Positions 63,002 to 64,000 of a stretch of 64,000 bases of DNA are shown here, in pieces. The stretch comes from Massilia sp. WG5 (GTDB lineage Bacteria > Pseudomonadota > Gammaproteobacteria > Burkholderiales > Burkholderiaceae_D). A program made the translations under genes and the position numbers. Under the pieces are notes generated by a model. That model searched no databases, was not told the DNA's origin, and saw only the letters and a program-made list of their open reading frames with translations. Position 1 is the first letter of the stretch, and the number at the start of each line of letters is the position of its first letter. Where the stretch lies: positions 5,518,001 through 5,582,000 of the forward strand of contig NZ_CP012640.2 in assembly GCF_001412595.2 (NCBI RefSeq), given 5' to 3'.

Positions 63002-64000
<999 letters not shown>

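Overview
The window joins two very different pieces of DNA. Bases 1 to about 31,000 are AT-rich, with short genes, strong AGGAG ribosome binding sites and U-rich terminators. Bases about 31,003 to 64,000 are GC-rich with long ORFs and C/G third positions. The GC-rich part looks like the chromosome of a beta-proteobacterium of the Burkholderiales, most likely the Massilia/Telluria group of Oxalobacteraceae. This is inferred from protein character and gene content (rarA, serS, tRNA-Ser, egtDB, a Zn-ADH pair, many sensors), not from a search.

The AT-rich part is the right-hand portion of an integrated conjugative element (ICE); its left end lies outside the window. A tyrosine integrase (29578-30849, minus) sits at the right edge and the chromosome resumes in the middle of rarA, inside the conserved box following Walker B. 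The host RarA is therefore split. From left to right the element holds: a partial unknown gene; a tightly coupled five-gene operon that looks like a defence system (MmeI-like methyltransferase, SF2 helicase, GIY-YIG nuclease, M15-peptidase-like protein, Abi_C protein; 921-8253); ArdC antirestriction; type IVB (Dot/Icm or IncI type) transfer genes including DotA/TraY and a coupling protein, interspersed with tiny membrane proteins (9493-16687); a ParA/StbB-like partition block (16840-18581); three minus-strand genes of unknown role; an intergenic region with a striking helically phased 13-copy direct repeat (19985-20118); a relaxosome operon ending in a MobF relaxase-helicase (20326-24837); further accessory genes; a methylase-like protein lacking a catalytic motif (28104-28964); and a symmetric cluster of DnaA boxes (29049-29147) next to the integrase.

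Most transfer-related transcription units share one module: a terminator of the previous unit, then a nearly invariant box TTTAAGCAAATAATA fused to a TTGACT -35 element, then a -10 about 16-17 bp later. Eight copies are present. This suggests one element-encoded or host regulator switches the whole transfer regulon. The defence operon, ardC and the relaxosome operon lack the box and have different promoters.

The chromosomal part carries, in order: the 3' two-thirds of rarA, a small exported protein, serS, two identical tRNA-Ser(CGA) genes flanking a giant pseudokinase/ATPase/GAF/histidine kinase and its single-domain response regulator, an MCP, a HemK-like methyltransferase, a YpfJ-type zinc protease, a Zn-alcohol dehydrogenase pair, an M4 protease, M23 and L,D-transpeptidase wall enzymes, a ferredoxin, an esterase, several very small polar proteins, c-di-GMP proteins (one GGDEF protein with a broken signature), a spermidine-synthase-like protein, a Ppx/GppA phosphatase, an H1-like basic protein, an orphan LolD-type ATPase, and the ergothioneine genes egtD and egtB (egtB runs off the right edge).
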